A DNA stretch of 64,000 nucleotides from Fimbriimonadaceae bacterium (lineage in GTDB: Bacteria; Armatimonadota; Fimbriimonadia; Fimbriimonadales; Fimbriimonadaceae). Where the stretch lies: assembly GCA_019187105.1 (NCBI GenBank), contig JABAQM010000001.1:1798001-1862000 (forward strand), in the 5' to 3' direction. Each line of letters begins with the position of its first letter. The first letter of the stretch is position 1. Both the position numbers and the translations under genes were made by a program. Under the pieces are notes generated by a model, which did not search any database, was not told where the DNA came from, and worked only from the letters and a program-made list of their open reading frames with translations. This document shows, one piece after another, positions 8,223 through 17,312 of the stretch.

Positions 8223-10151
8223 ATGGTCTACCGACTCAACGAGGCCGCTTGCCGCAATTTGGAGGTTGGCTCTCGCCGCGAATGGCTGCTGACCAACGGG
8301 ATTGGGGGCTTTGCCATGGGGACCGCGAGTGGGGCCAACACCAGGCGGTATCACGGGCTCTTGGTTGCGGCAATCCACCCGCCTGCCCACCGGATGGTGC
8401 TTCTGGCCAATGTAGAGGCCTTCATTGAAACGGACGGCCTTCCGATCGGGCTAAGCACCAACTTTTACCAGGGAAGCGTGTATCCGGAAGGGTATCAATT
8501 TTTGGATTCCTTTGCCGTCGGCGATCATGCCGAGTGGAACTTCCGCGTGCAGGGGGCCAAAGTAAGGAAGCGCATTGGATTACACCAGGGCGTCAACGCG
8601 GTTACGCTGGCCTTTGACAACACCGGAGACCGACCGATTGCGCTGACCCTGAGACCGCTGGTTTGTCACAAGTACTACCACGACAACTTTCGGGTCCACG
8701 ACGGCTATCCGCACGTTCTCGCTTTCCCACGAGAGCGATCCTTGGTCGAGCACGATGGAATACCGATCAACATCGCTCACCCGGGAGCGCAGCGGGCGCC
8801 CTCATCTGGCTGGTACTACCGGTTTCTGTTCGATCGGGAAATCGAACGGGGGCTGGACGGTCGGGATGACCTCTTTTGTCCCTGTGAACTGCGTTATGAG
8901 CTCTCCCCCGGAGAGGGAGCAACGATCGTGGTTGGCGATGAGGACCTGCCTGGGCCAATGCAGTTCTCAGATTTGTCGGCGCCTGCGGGGCCGCCGGATA
9001 CGGAGGCGGTACTTGGCGATGCCACCCGCTACTTCTTGGTCAAGGCGGGCGACCGGTCCACCGTCATTGCGGGCTATCCATGGTTTACGGATTGGGGCCG
9101 CGATACGATGATCGCCTTGCCCGGGCTTTGCGTCTGCATGGGCCGGTTGGCGGAGGCGAAGGACATCCTCGATTCGTTCGCGGGTGTGATGAATCAGGGC
9201 TTGATACCCAACCGGTTCCTCGAGTTGGATCGTGAGCCGGAGTACAACACGGTCGATGCGACGCTGTGGTTCGCGAATGCGGTGTATGAGGTGTTGCGGA
9301 CGGAATGGGATCCGGAGTTTGCGGCTCGGATGAAGCCTCGCCTCGATGAGGTGTTCGAGTGCCACACGAAAGGCACGCGCTTCGGCATCAAGGTCGACGA
9401 GGCAGATGGACTGTTAACCCAAGGCGAAGACGGGGTTCAGCTGACGTGGATGGACGCCAAGGTCGGGGAGTGGGTGATCACGCCAAGGCGCGGCAAGGCG
9501 ATCGAGATCTGCGGGCTATGGATTCATGCCCTCGGTGTGATGCAGTGGCTAGCCGACCGACTATCGGCTCCCTCGGATCGGTACGCAGCACAACGATCGA
9601 AGGCGATGGCATCGTTTCACAGGAAGTTCTGGAAATCCTCGCTCGGCTATTACTTGGATGTTGCCGACCCCGACGATGCCTCGCTGCGACCCAATCAGAT
9701 GATTCCGTTTTCTTTGGAATTCGGTCCGGCGCCGACCGAGGATTCCAGGTCCGCGCTAAAAGTCGTTACTCGAGAGCTGCTGACGCCGGTCGGCTTGCGG
9801 ACCCTTGCCCCGTCCGACACGATGTATTGCCCGCGATTTGAGGGGCCGCTAAGGGATCGCGATGCGGCGTATCACCAGGGAACCGTTTGGCCGTGGCTGC
9901 TGGGTCCATTCTGGATGGCCCATATTCGGATGACCGGCGATACGAAGGAGCCAAGGCGGCACCTTAAGAAGGTTGTCGAAAGTCTGCACGAGTGTGGCTT
10001 GGGGGGCTTTTCGGAAGTGTATGACGGCGACGAACCGCGACGACCAGGGGGATGTCCCTGGCAAGCCTGGAACATAGCCGAGATCCTCAGGGTTTGGAGA
10101 CTGTGCAACGAGATGGCATCCGCAAGGCCTTCGGATTTAATCCACTCTTAA
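8223..10151 (+). CDS. Glycogen debranching enzyme, amylo-alpha-1,6-glucosidase (GDE_C type)
   Basis: This protein of about 642 residues has an N-terminal GDE_N domain, beginning near residue 15 with a WLLTNGIGGFA-type motif and then RRYHGLL. It also has a C-terminal (alpha/alpha)6-barrel GDE_C domain from about 280. The segment PWFTDWGRDTMIALPG carries the conserved GRD motif, and YHQGTVWPW lies near residue 546. The family hydrolyses alpha-1,6 branch points in glycogen or other alpha-glucans in the cytosol. No other glycogen genes are adjacent. The start is uncertain: a GTG at 8217 is two codons upstream and has an AGG-containing ribosome site, while the ATG at 8223 sits directly after a G-rich run. 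Confidence 0.9.
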   Translation: MVYRLNEAACRNLEVGSRREWLLTNGIGGFAMGTASGANTRRYHGLLVAAIHPPAHRMVLLANVEAFIETDGLPIGLSTNFYQGSVYPEGYQFLDSFAVGDHAEWNFRVQGAKVRKRIGLHQGVNAVTLAFDNTGDRPIALTLRPLVCHKYYHDNFRVHDGYPHVLAFPRERSLVEHDGIPINIAHPGAQRAPSSGWYYRFLFDREIERGLDGRDDLFCPCELRYELSPGEGATIVVGDEDLPGPMQFSDLSAPAGPPDTEAVLGDATRYFLVKAGDRSTVIAGYPWFTDWGRDTMIALPGLCVCMGRLAEAKDILDSFAGVMNQGLIPNRFLELDREPEYNTVDATLWFANAVYEVLRTEWDPEFAARMKPRLDEVFECHTKGTRFGIKVDEADGLLTQGEDGVQLTWMDAKVGEWVITPRRGKAIEICGLWIHALGVMQWLADRLSAPSDRYAAQRSKAMASFHRKFWKSSLGYYLDVADPDDASLRPNQMIPFSLEFGPAPTEDSRSALKVVTRELLTPVGLRTLAPSDTMYCPRFEGPLRDRDAAYHQGTVWPWLLGPFWMAHIRMTGDTKEPRRHLKKVVESLHECGLGGFSEVYDGDEPRRPGGCPWQAWNIAEILRVWRLCNEMASARPSDLIHS

Positions 10152-10251
10152 CCCGGCGGGGGAAGAATCAATCGGGGAGCACGAGAACATCGGAAGTTCC
10201 CAAGCATTGGCGACGAGTCAGATCGGTTGGCCCTTGGTACGTCTAGGTCGG

Positions 10252-10282
10252 GCAAAAAATTTTGCTCATTGGACTGTTGACA
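10252..10282 (+). promoter_or_regulatory. Palindrome plus TTGACA box upstream of secreted protein gene
   Basis: The 216-base gap 10152-10367 contains a GCAAAA-AA-TTTTGC palindrome at 10252-10265. A perfect TTGACA hexamer follows at 10277-10282. No convincing -10 hexamer follows at 17 bases, so this is only a candidate promoter/operator. Nothing else recognisable is in this gap. Confidence 0.3.
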
Positions 10283-10367
10283 GCGGTGCGATCCTTGATC
10301 CAACTCTGCCACAATTCTGGTGGACCTGTTCTGGCTCCCAGAGCCGAAATTCTTAACGAGGAGAGAT

Positions 10368-11666
10368 ATGCAAAAACTCATACTGTCGCTTGGCGCAGCG
10401 GTCCTTGCTGCTGCATCGTGGGCGCAATCCAGCCCATTCATCAGCGAATTCCTGATCAACCCGACGGGCACCGACGAAGGATTGGAATCGATAGAGCTGA
10501 CCGCTCCGGCCAGCTTCGACTACAGCAGCAATGGCGGCTGGTACTTTCTGTCGATCGAAGCCGACGGAGGTAACTCGAATACGGGCGAGATCGACAATAT
10601 TATCGACCTGACGGGGGCCACCGCCGGTACGAACGGCCTTCTGCTTATCCGTGACAACTTGGCAAACGTGCATTTTCCCGCGCCGGATCCGCTAACCGCC
10701 ATCATTGACCGAGGCGCTGAGATGACTCCAGACCTCGAGAATGGCGCGCAGACCTGGGTGCTCGCACACGGCACGAAGCCGGCGCTGAAGTTCGACTTCG
10801 ACACCAACAACGACGGGGTTGTGGACCAAACGCCTCCTGGCCTGACCATCGTTGATGCGGTTTCCTATATCGCGGAAGCCGGCACGGGCTACAGCTTCGG
10901 CGGCCAACTTGGCGGCTTCGACTTTGGCCAGTGTTTCGGCACGGGCGGAATCACTCCCTTTACGCCGGATGCCGGCTACCGGGTTCTCGACTGCGATGGC
11001 GATCCGGCCGGATGGACGGTTTTGGACGTGTTCGATACCGGTGGCGGCGGACTCGGGCCGTGGGGCGTCCGAGCCAGCGCAGGCACGTACTTCCAGGTCG
11101 GTATGGAGGCCTTCGGCATCGACTACACGGTCTTCACGCTGGACCTCGGCACGCGCAACATCGAATTCTGCGAGGGCGGACCGATCGAGCTAGCGCCGAT
11201 CAGCTACACGCTTGGCCCGCAAGGTTCCGAGGAAGGCGCGAACGATGTGACCAAGGTTACGACCAGCGACGACATTCGCGCAGTGGCGTTCAACACCACG
11301 GTCGCCAACAACAACATTCCGTCGATCCGGTTCACGTTCTTCTTCACTTCGCCGGTGACGAACGGTATCACGGAGCTGAACGCATCGGTGGAGCTGCAAT
11401 CACAGTTCCTCAACCATGAGCGCCGCGTTGAATTTGTCAATGCGACGAACAACAATGCGTTCTTCCAGGTGGCTCTCGACGTCGCCACCGCGCCGAACGT
11501 GGACGTGACCCTCACGGGCTCGTTGACCAACGCCGCCGACATTGCGGCGGTTGTGGCCGGCGACGGAACGGTCAAGACCACCGCACGCGGTCGAAAGGTC
11601 GGCGTCATGCCAGCCCAGAAGCACCGGCTTCGCGTGGATATGGCGAAGCTTGTGGTCTCGCAGTAA
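10368..11666 (+). CDS. Secreted protein with lamin-tail-like N-terminal domain
   Basis: The ATG at 10368 follows a clear AGGAG ribosome site (CGAGGAGAG). The 432-residue product has a signal peptide ending near AQSS. The next roughly 170 residues begin with a pattern like ISEFLINPTG...LESIEL, which resembles the lamin-tail domain found in secreted bacterial proteins. A D-x-N-x-D-G-x-x-D stretch (about residue 145) looks like a calcium-binding loop. The C-terminal half is strand-rich and ends with a basic KHRLRVDMAKL segment. Function is unknown; a surface or matrix role is inferred. It is monocistronic, closed by the terminator at 11686. Confidence 0.7.
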   Translation: MQKLILSLGAAVLAAASWAQSSPFISEFLINPTGTDEGLESIELTAPASFDYSSNGGWYFLSIEADGGNSNTGEIDNIIDLTGATAGTNGLLLIRDNLANVHFPAPDPLTAIIDRGAEMTPDLENGAQTWVLAHGTKPALKFDFDTNNDGVVDQTPPGLTIVDAVSYIAEAGTGYSFGGQLGGFDFGQCFGTGGITPFTPDAGYRVLDCDGDPAGWTVLDVFDTGGGGLGPWGVRASAGTYFQVGMEAFGIDYTVFTLDLGTRNIEFCEGGPIELAPISYTLGPQGSEEGANDVTKVTTSDDIRAVAFNTTVANNNIPSIRFTFFFTSPVTNGITELNASVELQSQFLNHERRVEFVNATNNNAFFQVALDVATAPNVDVTLTGSLTNAADIAAVVAGDGTVKTTARGRKVGVMPAQKHRLRVDMAKLVVSQ

Positions 11667-11685
11667 GGCTGACTCACAAAAAGCA

Positions 11686-11712
11686 AAGCCCCGCCCGGAT
11701 CGGGCGGGGCTT
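11686..11712. terminator. Strong bidirectional intrinsic terminator
   Basis: A perfect 12-bp GC-rich stem (11686-11697 with 11701-11712) has a three-base loop. T-rich tracts lie on the right for the plus strand and on the left for the minus strand. It sits between the convergent secreted-protein and lipoprotein genes and can end both transcripts. It is the only clear intrinsic terminator I see in the window. Confidence 0.9.
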
Positions 11713-11728
11713 GTTTCTGTTTGCTTGC

Positions 11729-11863
11729 TTACTTCGTTTCTTCAGTACCGGCCGTTGCGCCAGCGGTGGTGCTTTCGCCGCCGCCCTCTTCAGCCTTGGC
11801 GCAACCGCTAACGGCAACGCCGAACGCACAAACGACGAGAACCAAAGCCAGAATTTTCTTCAT
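11729..11863 (-). CDS. Very small lipoprotein (44 aa)
   Basis: The ATG at 11863 lies a few bases after a strong GGAGGTG ribosome site, which decides the start over an upstream in-frame ATG. The product has a Lys-Lys N-terminus and a hydrophobic core. The lipobox-like AVSGC gives a predicted lipidated Cys at residue 21. Only about 23 residues follow, a Gly/Ser/Thr/Glu-rich disordered tail. It resembles entericidin-type or other tiny lipoproteins in size and layout but has no recognisable domain. It should be anchored in the inner or outer membrane. The leader contains an 8-bp hairpin just after a TATAAA box, which could affect mRNA stability. Confidence 0.75.
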   Translation of the reverse strand: MKKILALVLVVCAFGVAVSGCAKAEEGGGESTTAGATAGTEETK

Positions 11864-11916
11864 ATCTTGTTTACACCTCCAGAGTGTCGCGTAAGGTTGG
11901 CGTGAGCTACCCCTCA

Positions 11917-11948
11917 CTACGAGAGACGATCTCGTAGGGCAATTTATA
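11917..11948 (-). promoter_or_regulatory. Candidate -10 box and leader hairpin of the small lipoprotein
   Basis: On the minus strand a TATAAA box (11948-11943) is followed after five bases by a perfect 8-bp inverted repeat, CTACGAGA/TCTCGTAG, with a 5-base loop (11937-11917). The hairpin would sit at the 5' end of the leader. No good -35 box is seen. Confidence 0.4.
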
Positions 11949-11980
11949 CCCCGCTCGCCTCACAAATACGTATCGAGGCC

Positions 11981-11998
11981 TGAAACCGCGTGGTTTCA
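11981..11998. promoter_or_regulatory. Inverted repeat TGAAACC/GGTTTCA upstream of the MoxR/ABC cluster
   Basis: A perfect 7-bp inverted repeat with a 4-base loop lies about 40 bases before the first gene of the 12040-25384 cluster. A TAAAAT box (12009-12014) lies between it and the start. It could be an operator for the cluster. The rest of the gap 11864-12039 shows nothing else. Confidence 0.35.
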
Positions 11999-12039
11999 AA
12001 ATTCGAACTAAAATAGCGTTCATTGGAAACCAAGTCGCG

Positions 12040-13950
12040 ATGCTGCTGCACCCAGCCCCTTTGAAACGGTTCGTTCATAGCGCCGTTTTTGTGTGTCTTG
12101 CCCTTGCAGCGAGCGCTCAAATGGAAAAGGTTTCGTTGCGGGCGCGACCGTTGTTCGAGGGATTTTCCAATAGCACGCTGGCCCAACCCATTCGGATCGA
12201 AGTGGGCAACACGGGGGATTCCACGGGCGGGGTATTGACCGTTCGCAACGGCAACCAGGACATCAAGATTCCGATCGAGCTTCCACGGGGAACCACCAAG
12301 GCCGTTACCGCCTATCCGGTTGGACAGAGCTTTCTGGGTCTGGAGGTCGTGCTCGACACCCTCTCCGGCCGCAAGATTGCGCAGGTGGAGTCGAACATGT
12401 CGTGGTCGGACGGAAGCCACACGCCGGGTGCGGTGATGATCACCACGTCGCCTGGTGCCTTGGCCTTCTTTCGTACCAAGTCCGAGGACCGAGACGATAG
12501 GATGCCGCGTCGCAGTACCGTTCGGGACGGGTACTGCACTCCGGAGCTTGCCCCCGACCGGGCGATCGGCTACTCCGATGTCGACATCGTCGTTCTCGGA
12601 GAAGGCTCGGAGCGGCTTTCTGATCAGGCGGTCCGGGCATTGCAGCGTTGGGTGATGCTTGGCGGCAAGCTGATCATCCCTGGTGGCGCGTCCACCCCCA
12701 TCCTCGCGGACGACCGGTGGGTACCTGTGTTGCCCATGACCAACGCAAGGACCCGGTCAGTGGCCGACCTCCCGCATCTGCGATCGGAAGTATCGGTTAA
12801 AGAACCGACCGGCACCGTAGCCGTCACCACCGGCGAGCTGGCGCCCCCGGGAGAGGCCATGCGGGACACCTCGGGAATTTGGAAAGCGACCCGGCAGGTC
12901 GGCCTTGGCAAGGTCATCCAATGGTCGTTCAATCCCTTTGAAAAGCCCCTGAGTTCGGAGAAATACGCCGAGGTTCTGCTCAAAGCCGAAATCGAGACAG
13001 GCGACACTCGAAAGAACCTGAGTTGGCTGGTCGGCGAAACCCAGGACATGAGCGATCCAATGACGAGCTCATTCGAGGTTTCCAGTGAACCAAATCCCTT
13101 CGAGACCAAGATTCCAGCTGCGGAAAAGATCTTCGGGACCCTGCTGATCTACTTTATCATCGTGATCCCGCTGAACTTTTGGATCCTGGGGCGGCTGGGC
13201 CGCTCGGAACTGGCTTGGTTTACAACTCCCCTCCTGAGCATCGGATTTGCCGCCGTATTCTTCAGCTATGCGGGAAGTCTTTACACCACGGAGCAGGCGG
13301 TGTCCTACCGCGGCGTGCTGGTGGCGTCTGAGAGCCAGCCGGACTCGATGTTCGTGGGTGGGACGCAGCTTTTCTTTCCCCGCGGCGGGGCCTATGATCT
13401 GAGAATGACGGGAGTCGAGTCGGCGTACCCCAGGCTAGGGCAATACCAGCGCTACGTCGGCGCCTCGGAGTTGGTCAGGAAGGACCCGCTCTCGTTAGTG
13501 GACATCGGTGAGATCAAGGGAGCGGTCGACGCCTCGAATCTCACCTTCGAAGAGTTCGATTTTTGGCAGGCGTGTCCTGCGATCGGAATGGGCGCAAAGG
13601 TCGCCTGGGGGGACCGTACCAAAAGCACGCTGAAGGGCGAGCTTGCCAATCGGTCTCAGTATCCGATGAAGAACGTAATCGTGATGTATCGCGGGCAGGC
13701 GTACTCGGTGGAAGGGGTTCTGGAGGCAGGCGAGACCAAGACCTTCTCCGCGCGAAGAGCAAGGTCAGGTGGCCCAGCCACCGTCACCGGTCTCCAGTCG
13801 CTGGCCGGCATCCTCGGAGTTAACACGCCGGTGATTTTCGCCGATCTGGCAGGGTTCCGGCCGGGTCCGCAGGTCGGGAAGGAATCGAAATCGACGCGGA
13901 GCGTTCAGATTGCCTACGTTTTGGATAGGACGACGGTGAAAGGACCTTGA
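12040..13950 (+). CDS. Secreted/membrane accessory protein of ABC-MoxR cluster (GATase-like fold)
   Basis: This 636-residue protein starts with a signal peptide ending near ASAQ. A beta-rich exported domain follows. Around residues 185-225 the pattern SDVDIVVLGEG...ALQRWVMLGGKLIIPGG resembles the glutamine-amidotransferase-like fold of the DUF4350/GldG-type accessory proteins of ABC-2 transporters. Two transmembrane helices lie at about 365-385 and 395-420, and another long exported domain follows to the C-terminus. Most of the protein should lie outside the cytoplasmic membrane. It overlaps the next permease gene by TTGA. The likely role is as a periplasmic partner of the ABC complex encoded downstream (context inference). 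Confidence 0.7.
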   Translation: MLLHPAPLKRFVHSAVFVCLALAASAQMEKVSLRARPLFEGFSNSTLAQPIRIEVGNTGDSTGGVLTVRNGNQDIKIPIELPRGTTKAVTAYPVGQSFLGLEVVLDTLSGRKIAQVESNMSWSDGSHTPGAVMITTSPGALAFFRTKSEDRDDRMPRRSTVRDGYCTPELAPDRAIGYSDVDIVVLGEGSERLSDQAVRALQRWVMLGGKLIIPGGASTPILADDRWVPVLPMTNARTRSVADLPHLRSEVSVKEPTGTVAVTTGELAPPGEAMRDTSGIWKATRQVGLGKVIQWSFNPFEKPLSSEKYAEVLLKAEIETGDTRKNLSWLVGETQDMSDPMTSSFEVSSEPNPFETKIPAAEKIFGTLLIYFIIVIPLNFWILGRLGRSELAWFTTPLLSIGFAAVFFSYAGSLYTTEQAVSYRGVLVASESQPDSMFVGGTQLFFPRGGAYDLRMTGVESAYPRLGQYQRYVGASELVRKDPLSLVDIGEIKGAVDASNLTFEEFDFWQACPAIGMGAKVAWGDRTKSTLKGELANRSQYPMKNVIVMYRGQAYSVEGVLEAGETKTFSARRARSGGPATVTGLQSLAGILGVNTPVIFADLAGFRPGPQVGKESKSTRSVQIAYVLDRTTVKGP

Positions 13951-14798
13951 GGGACGCCTTGGGAGAGCTGTTGTGGGACAACCCGATGAAGGTCGAGATC
14001 GTTCGGGCCATGAAGAAGTTTGGGACGCTCAACCGCAACAACTCCACGAACGTCGTCATGACGGCGCTGGTGGGCGTGATCTATCTCATCATCGTGGCTT
14101 CGAATTTTGTATTCCGGGATGCGATTCCCAGCTTCGTTCCCGTGTACATCGCGCTCGTGCTGATTACGCTCACCGGGCCGATCGGCAACTACCAGGCAAT
14201 CGCGGGCGAGCGGGAGAAACGAACGTGGGAGCTCCTCGTCGTTTCTCCGGTAACCAAAGCACAGATCGTCACCGGGAAGTGGATGGGAGCGATCTTGCTA
14301 TGCCTGTTGTGGATCGTGCTGTCTTGGCTGCCGATTCTCGTGCTCTCGATCCCATCCGATTCTCCGTTTACCGGCGGTGAGGAGCTCCGGCTGAGCATGG
14401 GGGAGTTCCTGATGTCCCAGGCCGTGCTGGTGGTCTTTTCCCTCTTCTCGACGTCGCTGACCGTTTATTTTTCGGCACGGTCCCAGCGTTCCCTGAACGC
14501 GCTCGGACTCACGCTGAGCGTAATGTTCGTCCTCCTCGTCCTGATTCCGGTCGTGCTTTCGATCGTGGACATGAACCCAGACACGACGGCGATTCCTATT
14601 CTGCAGGCAACGAATCCGTTCTTCCTGATTTGGTCGATCGTCGAAAATCGGCGCTCTGCTGCCGATCTCGTCCCGAATTTTGGAATCTTCTGCGTCCTCT
14701 ATCTGGGCCTTTCGGTCTTGCTGATGGCCCTTGCGATAGCCTGGCTGAACCGGGCAGACAACGAGTCGCTTCCACCAACCCGCCAAACCCATGCTTGA
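13947..14798 (+). CDS. ABC-2 type transporter permease
   Basis: The 283-residue product has six hydrophobic segments. The cytoplasmic loop REKRTWELLVVSPVTKAQIVTGKW near residue 95 is typical of ABC-2 permeases of the GldF/YhaP kind. The likely start is the TTG that overlaps the preceding stop as TTGA, although the ATG at 13986 (residue 14) would also give a whole protein. It overlaps the ATPase gene by 8 bases. It should pair with the ATPase and the second permease as one exporter. Confidence 0.85.
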   Translation: MRDALGELLWDNPMKVEIVRAMKKFGTLNRNNSTNVVMTALVGVIYLIIVASNFVFRDAIPSFVPVYIALVLITLTGPIGNYQAIAGEREKRTWELLVVSPVTKAQIVTGKWMGAILLCLLWIVLSWLPILVLSIPSDSPFTGGEELRLSMGEFLMSQAVLVVFSLFSTSLTVYFSARSQRSLNALGLTLSVMFVLLVLIPVVLSIVDMNPDTTAIPILQATNPFFLIWSIVENRRSAADLVPNFGIFCVLYLGLSVLLMALAIAWLNRADNESLPPTRQTHA

Positions 14799-15720
14799 AG
14801 TTAAGAACCTTCGGAAAGAGTATTACGGTCTGGTTGCCGTATCGGACGTGAGTTTCCGGCTCAAGCCTGGGGACGTGTTTGGATTCATCGGTTCCAACGG
14901 CGCCGGCAAGACGACCACGATCAAGATGATCGCGACGCTTCTAGAACCGACGAGCGGGTCGGCAACGATCAACGGGGCGGATATCAACTCCGATCCGATC
15001 GAAGTTCGCCGGCAGATCGGCTATATGCCGGACTTTTTCGGTGTTTACGACGACGTTCGGGTCTGGGAATATCTCGACTTCTTTGCGACGATCTACAAGG
15101 TTCCCCCCAAGCAGCGTCCCGAGGTGATCGACAACGTCTTGGAACTCACCGACCTGACGGTCAAGCGGGGCGCCTTCGTCCAGTCGCTCTCGAGAGGCAT
15201 GCAGCAGCGGCTGTGCCTGGCCCGATGCCTTGTCCACGACCCCGCTTTGCTGCTGCTGGACGAGCCGGCTTCGGGACTCGACCCCCGCGCGCGGGCCGAG
15301 TTGAAGGAGTTGATTCTCGAACTCGGTCGAATGGGGAAGATCGTAATCGTCTCCAGCCACATCCTTCCCGAGCTTGAGGGCTTCTGCAACACCGTCGGCA
15401 TCATCGAGCGCGGAGAACTGCTTGCCTGCGGCCCGGTTTCGGACATTATCCGACAAGTCCAGCAAGGGCGAATCATCGCGCTAAAGGTACTGGAAAGACC
15501 CGGGGAAACGATTGGATTCCTCGGAGAGCAGCAACATGTCGGCCATGTTGAGCAGCCTGTAGAGAATGAGATACGGTTTGAGTTCAGAGGCACGTTCGAG
15601 GATCAGGCGGAGTTGTTAGCGACGCTGATTCGCGCGGGTTACCGGCCAATCGAGTACCGCGAGTCGCAAGCGGACCTGGAGGACGTCTTCCTCAAGCTAA
15701 CGACGGGGGCAGTGAACTAG
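14791..15720 (+). CDS. ABC transporter ATP-binding protein
   Basis: This 309-residue ATPase has Walker A GSNGAGKT at residues 34-41, signature LSRGMQQR near 136, and Walker B LLLLDEP near 158 followed by the D-loop. A switch histidine lies in the SSHILPELE segment. It is of the DrrA/GldA/CcmA-like class that powers ABC-2 permeases. The C-terminal 90 residues form the extra domain common in this class. It is translationally coupled to the permeases on both sides and energises the exporter. Confidence 0.95.
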   Translation: MLEVKNLRKEYYGLVAVSDVSFRLKPGDVFGFIGSNGAGKTTTIKMIATLLEPTSGSATINGADINSDPIEVRRQIGYMPDFFGVYDDVRVWEYLDFFATIYKVPPKQRPEVIDNVLELTDLTVKRGAFVQSLSRGMQQRLCLARCLVHDPALLLLDEPASGLDPRARAELKELILELGRMGKIVIVSSHILPELEGFCNTVGIIERGELLACGPVSDIIRQVQQGRIIALKVLERPGETIGFLGEQQHVGHVEQPVENEIRFEFRGTFEDQAELLATLIRAGYRPIEYRESQADLEDVFLKLTTGAVN

Positions 15721-15722
15721 CC

Positions 15723-17312
15723 ATGGCAAGCGAGCCTTTGCTGCAGAGGCTTTCTTCGCTTTACCTGGACAATGCCGCCGCCACGCGGGACTACCGGGCA
15801 CAGATGCGAGGCAAGAAGTCGGCGGCGCTGTGGGGCGTTTACCTGGGCCTTCTGATCATGATCGGGTGGCTGGTGTATGCGCAGAGCGCGGGGCCGGCGG
15901 TCATGTCGATTTCGGCCGCTCAAAGCAAGCTACGGCTCTTCTATGGCTTTGTGACGGGGAGCCTGGCCACCGCCATCATCCTGATCACTCCTGCCATGAC
16001 GGCGACGGCGATCGTCGCGGAACGTCAGCGCAAGTCGCTCGACATGGTGTTTTCCGCACCCGTCGATCCCCATTACTATTTGGTGGGGAAGATGATCGCC
16101 GGCTATCGGTCGATCTGGATGCTCCTGGTGCTGAGCCTTCCGGTGACGTCGGCATGCGTCGTGTTGGGGGGTGCGACCTGGTCCGACGTGCTCCTGACTT
16201 ACCTGTGTCTATCCATCCTGGGGCTGTTCTATACGGCGTTGGGGCTGCTGATTTCGACGACGAGCCAGAAGCCGACGGGCGCGATCTCGCAGGCATACGC
16301 AGTGGCGTTCGTTTACACCTTCGTCACGTTCGGAATCGGGATGATGTCGACGGGCCTCGGCTCGACTCTACCAAGTCAAGAGCGTTCGTTCCTGCCGCTC
16401 ATCAATCCGTACCTCGTCCCCCACTCAATCAGTACCTTCACGAGGATCGGGCCATGGGACGTTCCCAACTGGATTCTCGCCTGTGTTTTTGTCCTGATGC
16501 TGGTGCGGATCACCGTACTCGCCGCTGCATCGGCGCTCAGTACGTTCGAGAGCCGCGAGACCGCCATGCTCCGTATCCACGGCCTCGTCTACTCATTCTT
16601 GCTCGCGCTTTGGATCGCCTCAAGTTTCGGAGGGGCAGGGGTTGCCGGGATTTTCTCGGCCAGCAGCTCTTCGCTTGGGTCGGCCATGGGTTGGCTGGCG
16701 TTCGTAATTTCGATCATCATGTGCCAGATTGCCTGTTTCGGGCAAGACCTGGATCGAAAGTTCCGGTACGACGGCTTTTGGTCCTTGCGACAAGCCATTC
16801 GGGGTACTCCTGCGGGTTCGCTCCCTTACTATCTGATGATATGGGCTGCGATCGTCGTCGGCGGGGCGCTTGGCTTCAGGCTTGTCGCGGGCCAGTTTCC
16901 CGATGAGCGATATCTGGCCTTCGCGGCCTGGATCTTGGGCTGGTTTGTCTTGAACTGGGGTCTCGGTGCGATGATTTCGACGGCCAACCGCTTCCTGAGG
17001 ACCTCGCGGGCTGCCGTTTATATCCTGCTCGTCGTGCTGATCGCCCTGCCGATTCCGATTCTTTCGTACATTAGTGCAGCGGGGATGGCGGGCGTCGATA
17101 ATCCAAATGTCTGGATCTGGCATTTATGGGTGCTTTATCCGCTCGTGGCCGATGAACAATGGAGGCATCTCAGCGCGTGGGGTGCAGGCGGAGTGATGCT
17201 GGCCACGGGGGCAATATTCGGATACTTTGCCACCAAAGAAATGAAACGACGTAGAGAGTTTGAAAGAGAGCGGTTCCATGCAAAAGAACATCCCCAACAT
17301 CCAGCAGTTTAG
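15723..17312 (+). CDS. Large ABC-2 type permease (second permease)
   Basis: This 529-residue protein has about twelve predicted membrane segments, twice the usual six of an ABC-2 permease. It includes a typical cytoplasmic loop, VAERQRKSLDMVFSAPVDPHYYLVGK, near residue 100. The ATG is two bases after the ATPase stop. The C-terminus is a basic/acidic cytosolic tail (KEMKRRREFERERFH). The doubled size suggests a fusion of a permease with a second membrane domain. It overlaps the next gene by 35 bases. Substrate is unknown. Confidence 0.8.
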   Translation: MASEPLLQRLSSLYLDNAAATRDYRAQMRGKKSAALWGVYLGLLIMIGWLVYAQSAGPAVMSISAAQSKLRLFYGFVTGSLATAIILITPAMTATAIVAERQRKSLDMVFSAPVDPHYYLVGKMIAGYRSIWMLLVLSLPVTSACVVLGGATWSDVLLTYLCLSILGLFYTALGLLISTTSQKPTGAISQAYAVAFVYTFVTFGIGMMSTGLGSTLPSQERSFLPLINPYLVPHSISTFTRIGPWDVPNWILACVFVLMLVRITVLAAASALSTFESRETAMLRIHGLVYSFLLALWIASSFGGAGVAGIFSASSSSLGSAMGWLAFVISIIMCQIACFGQDLDRKFRYDGFWSLRQAIRGTPAGSLPYYLMIWAAIVVGGALGFRLVAGQFPDERYLAFAAWILGWFVLNWGLGAMISTANRFLRTSRAAVYILLVVLIALPIPILSYISAAGMAGVDNPNVWIWHLWVLYPLVADEQWRHLSAWGAGGVMLATGAIFGYFATKEMKRRREFERERFHAKEHPQHPAV

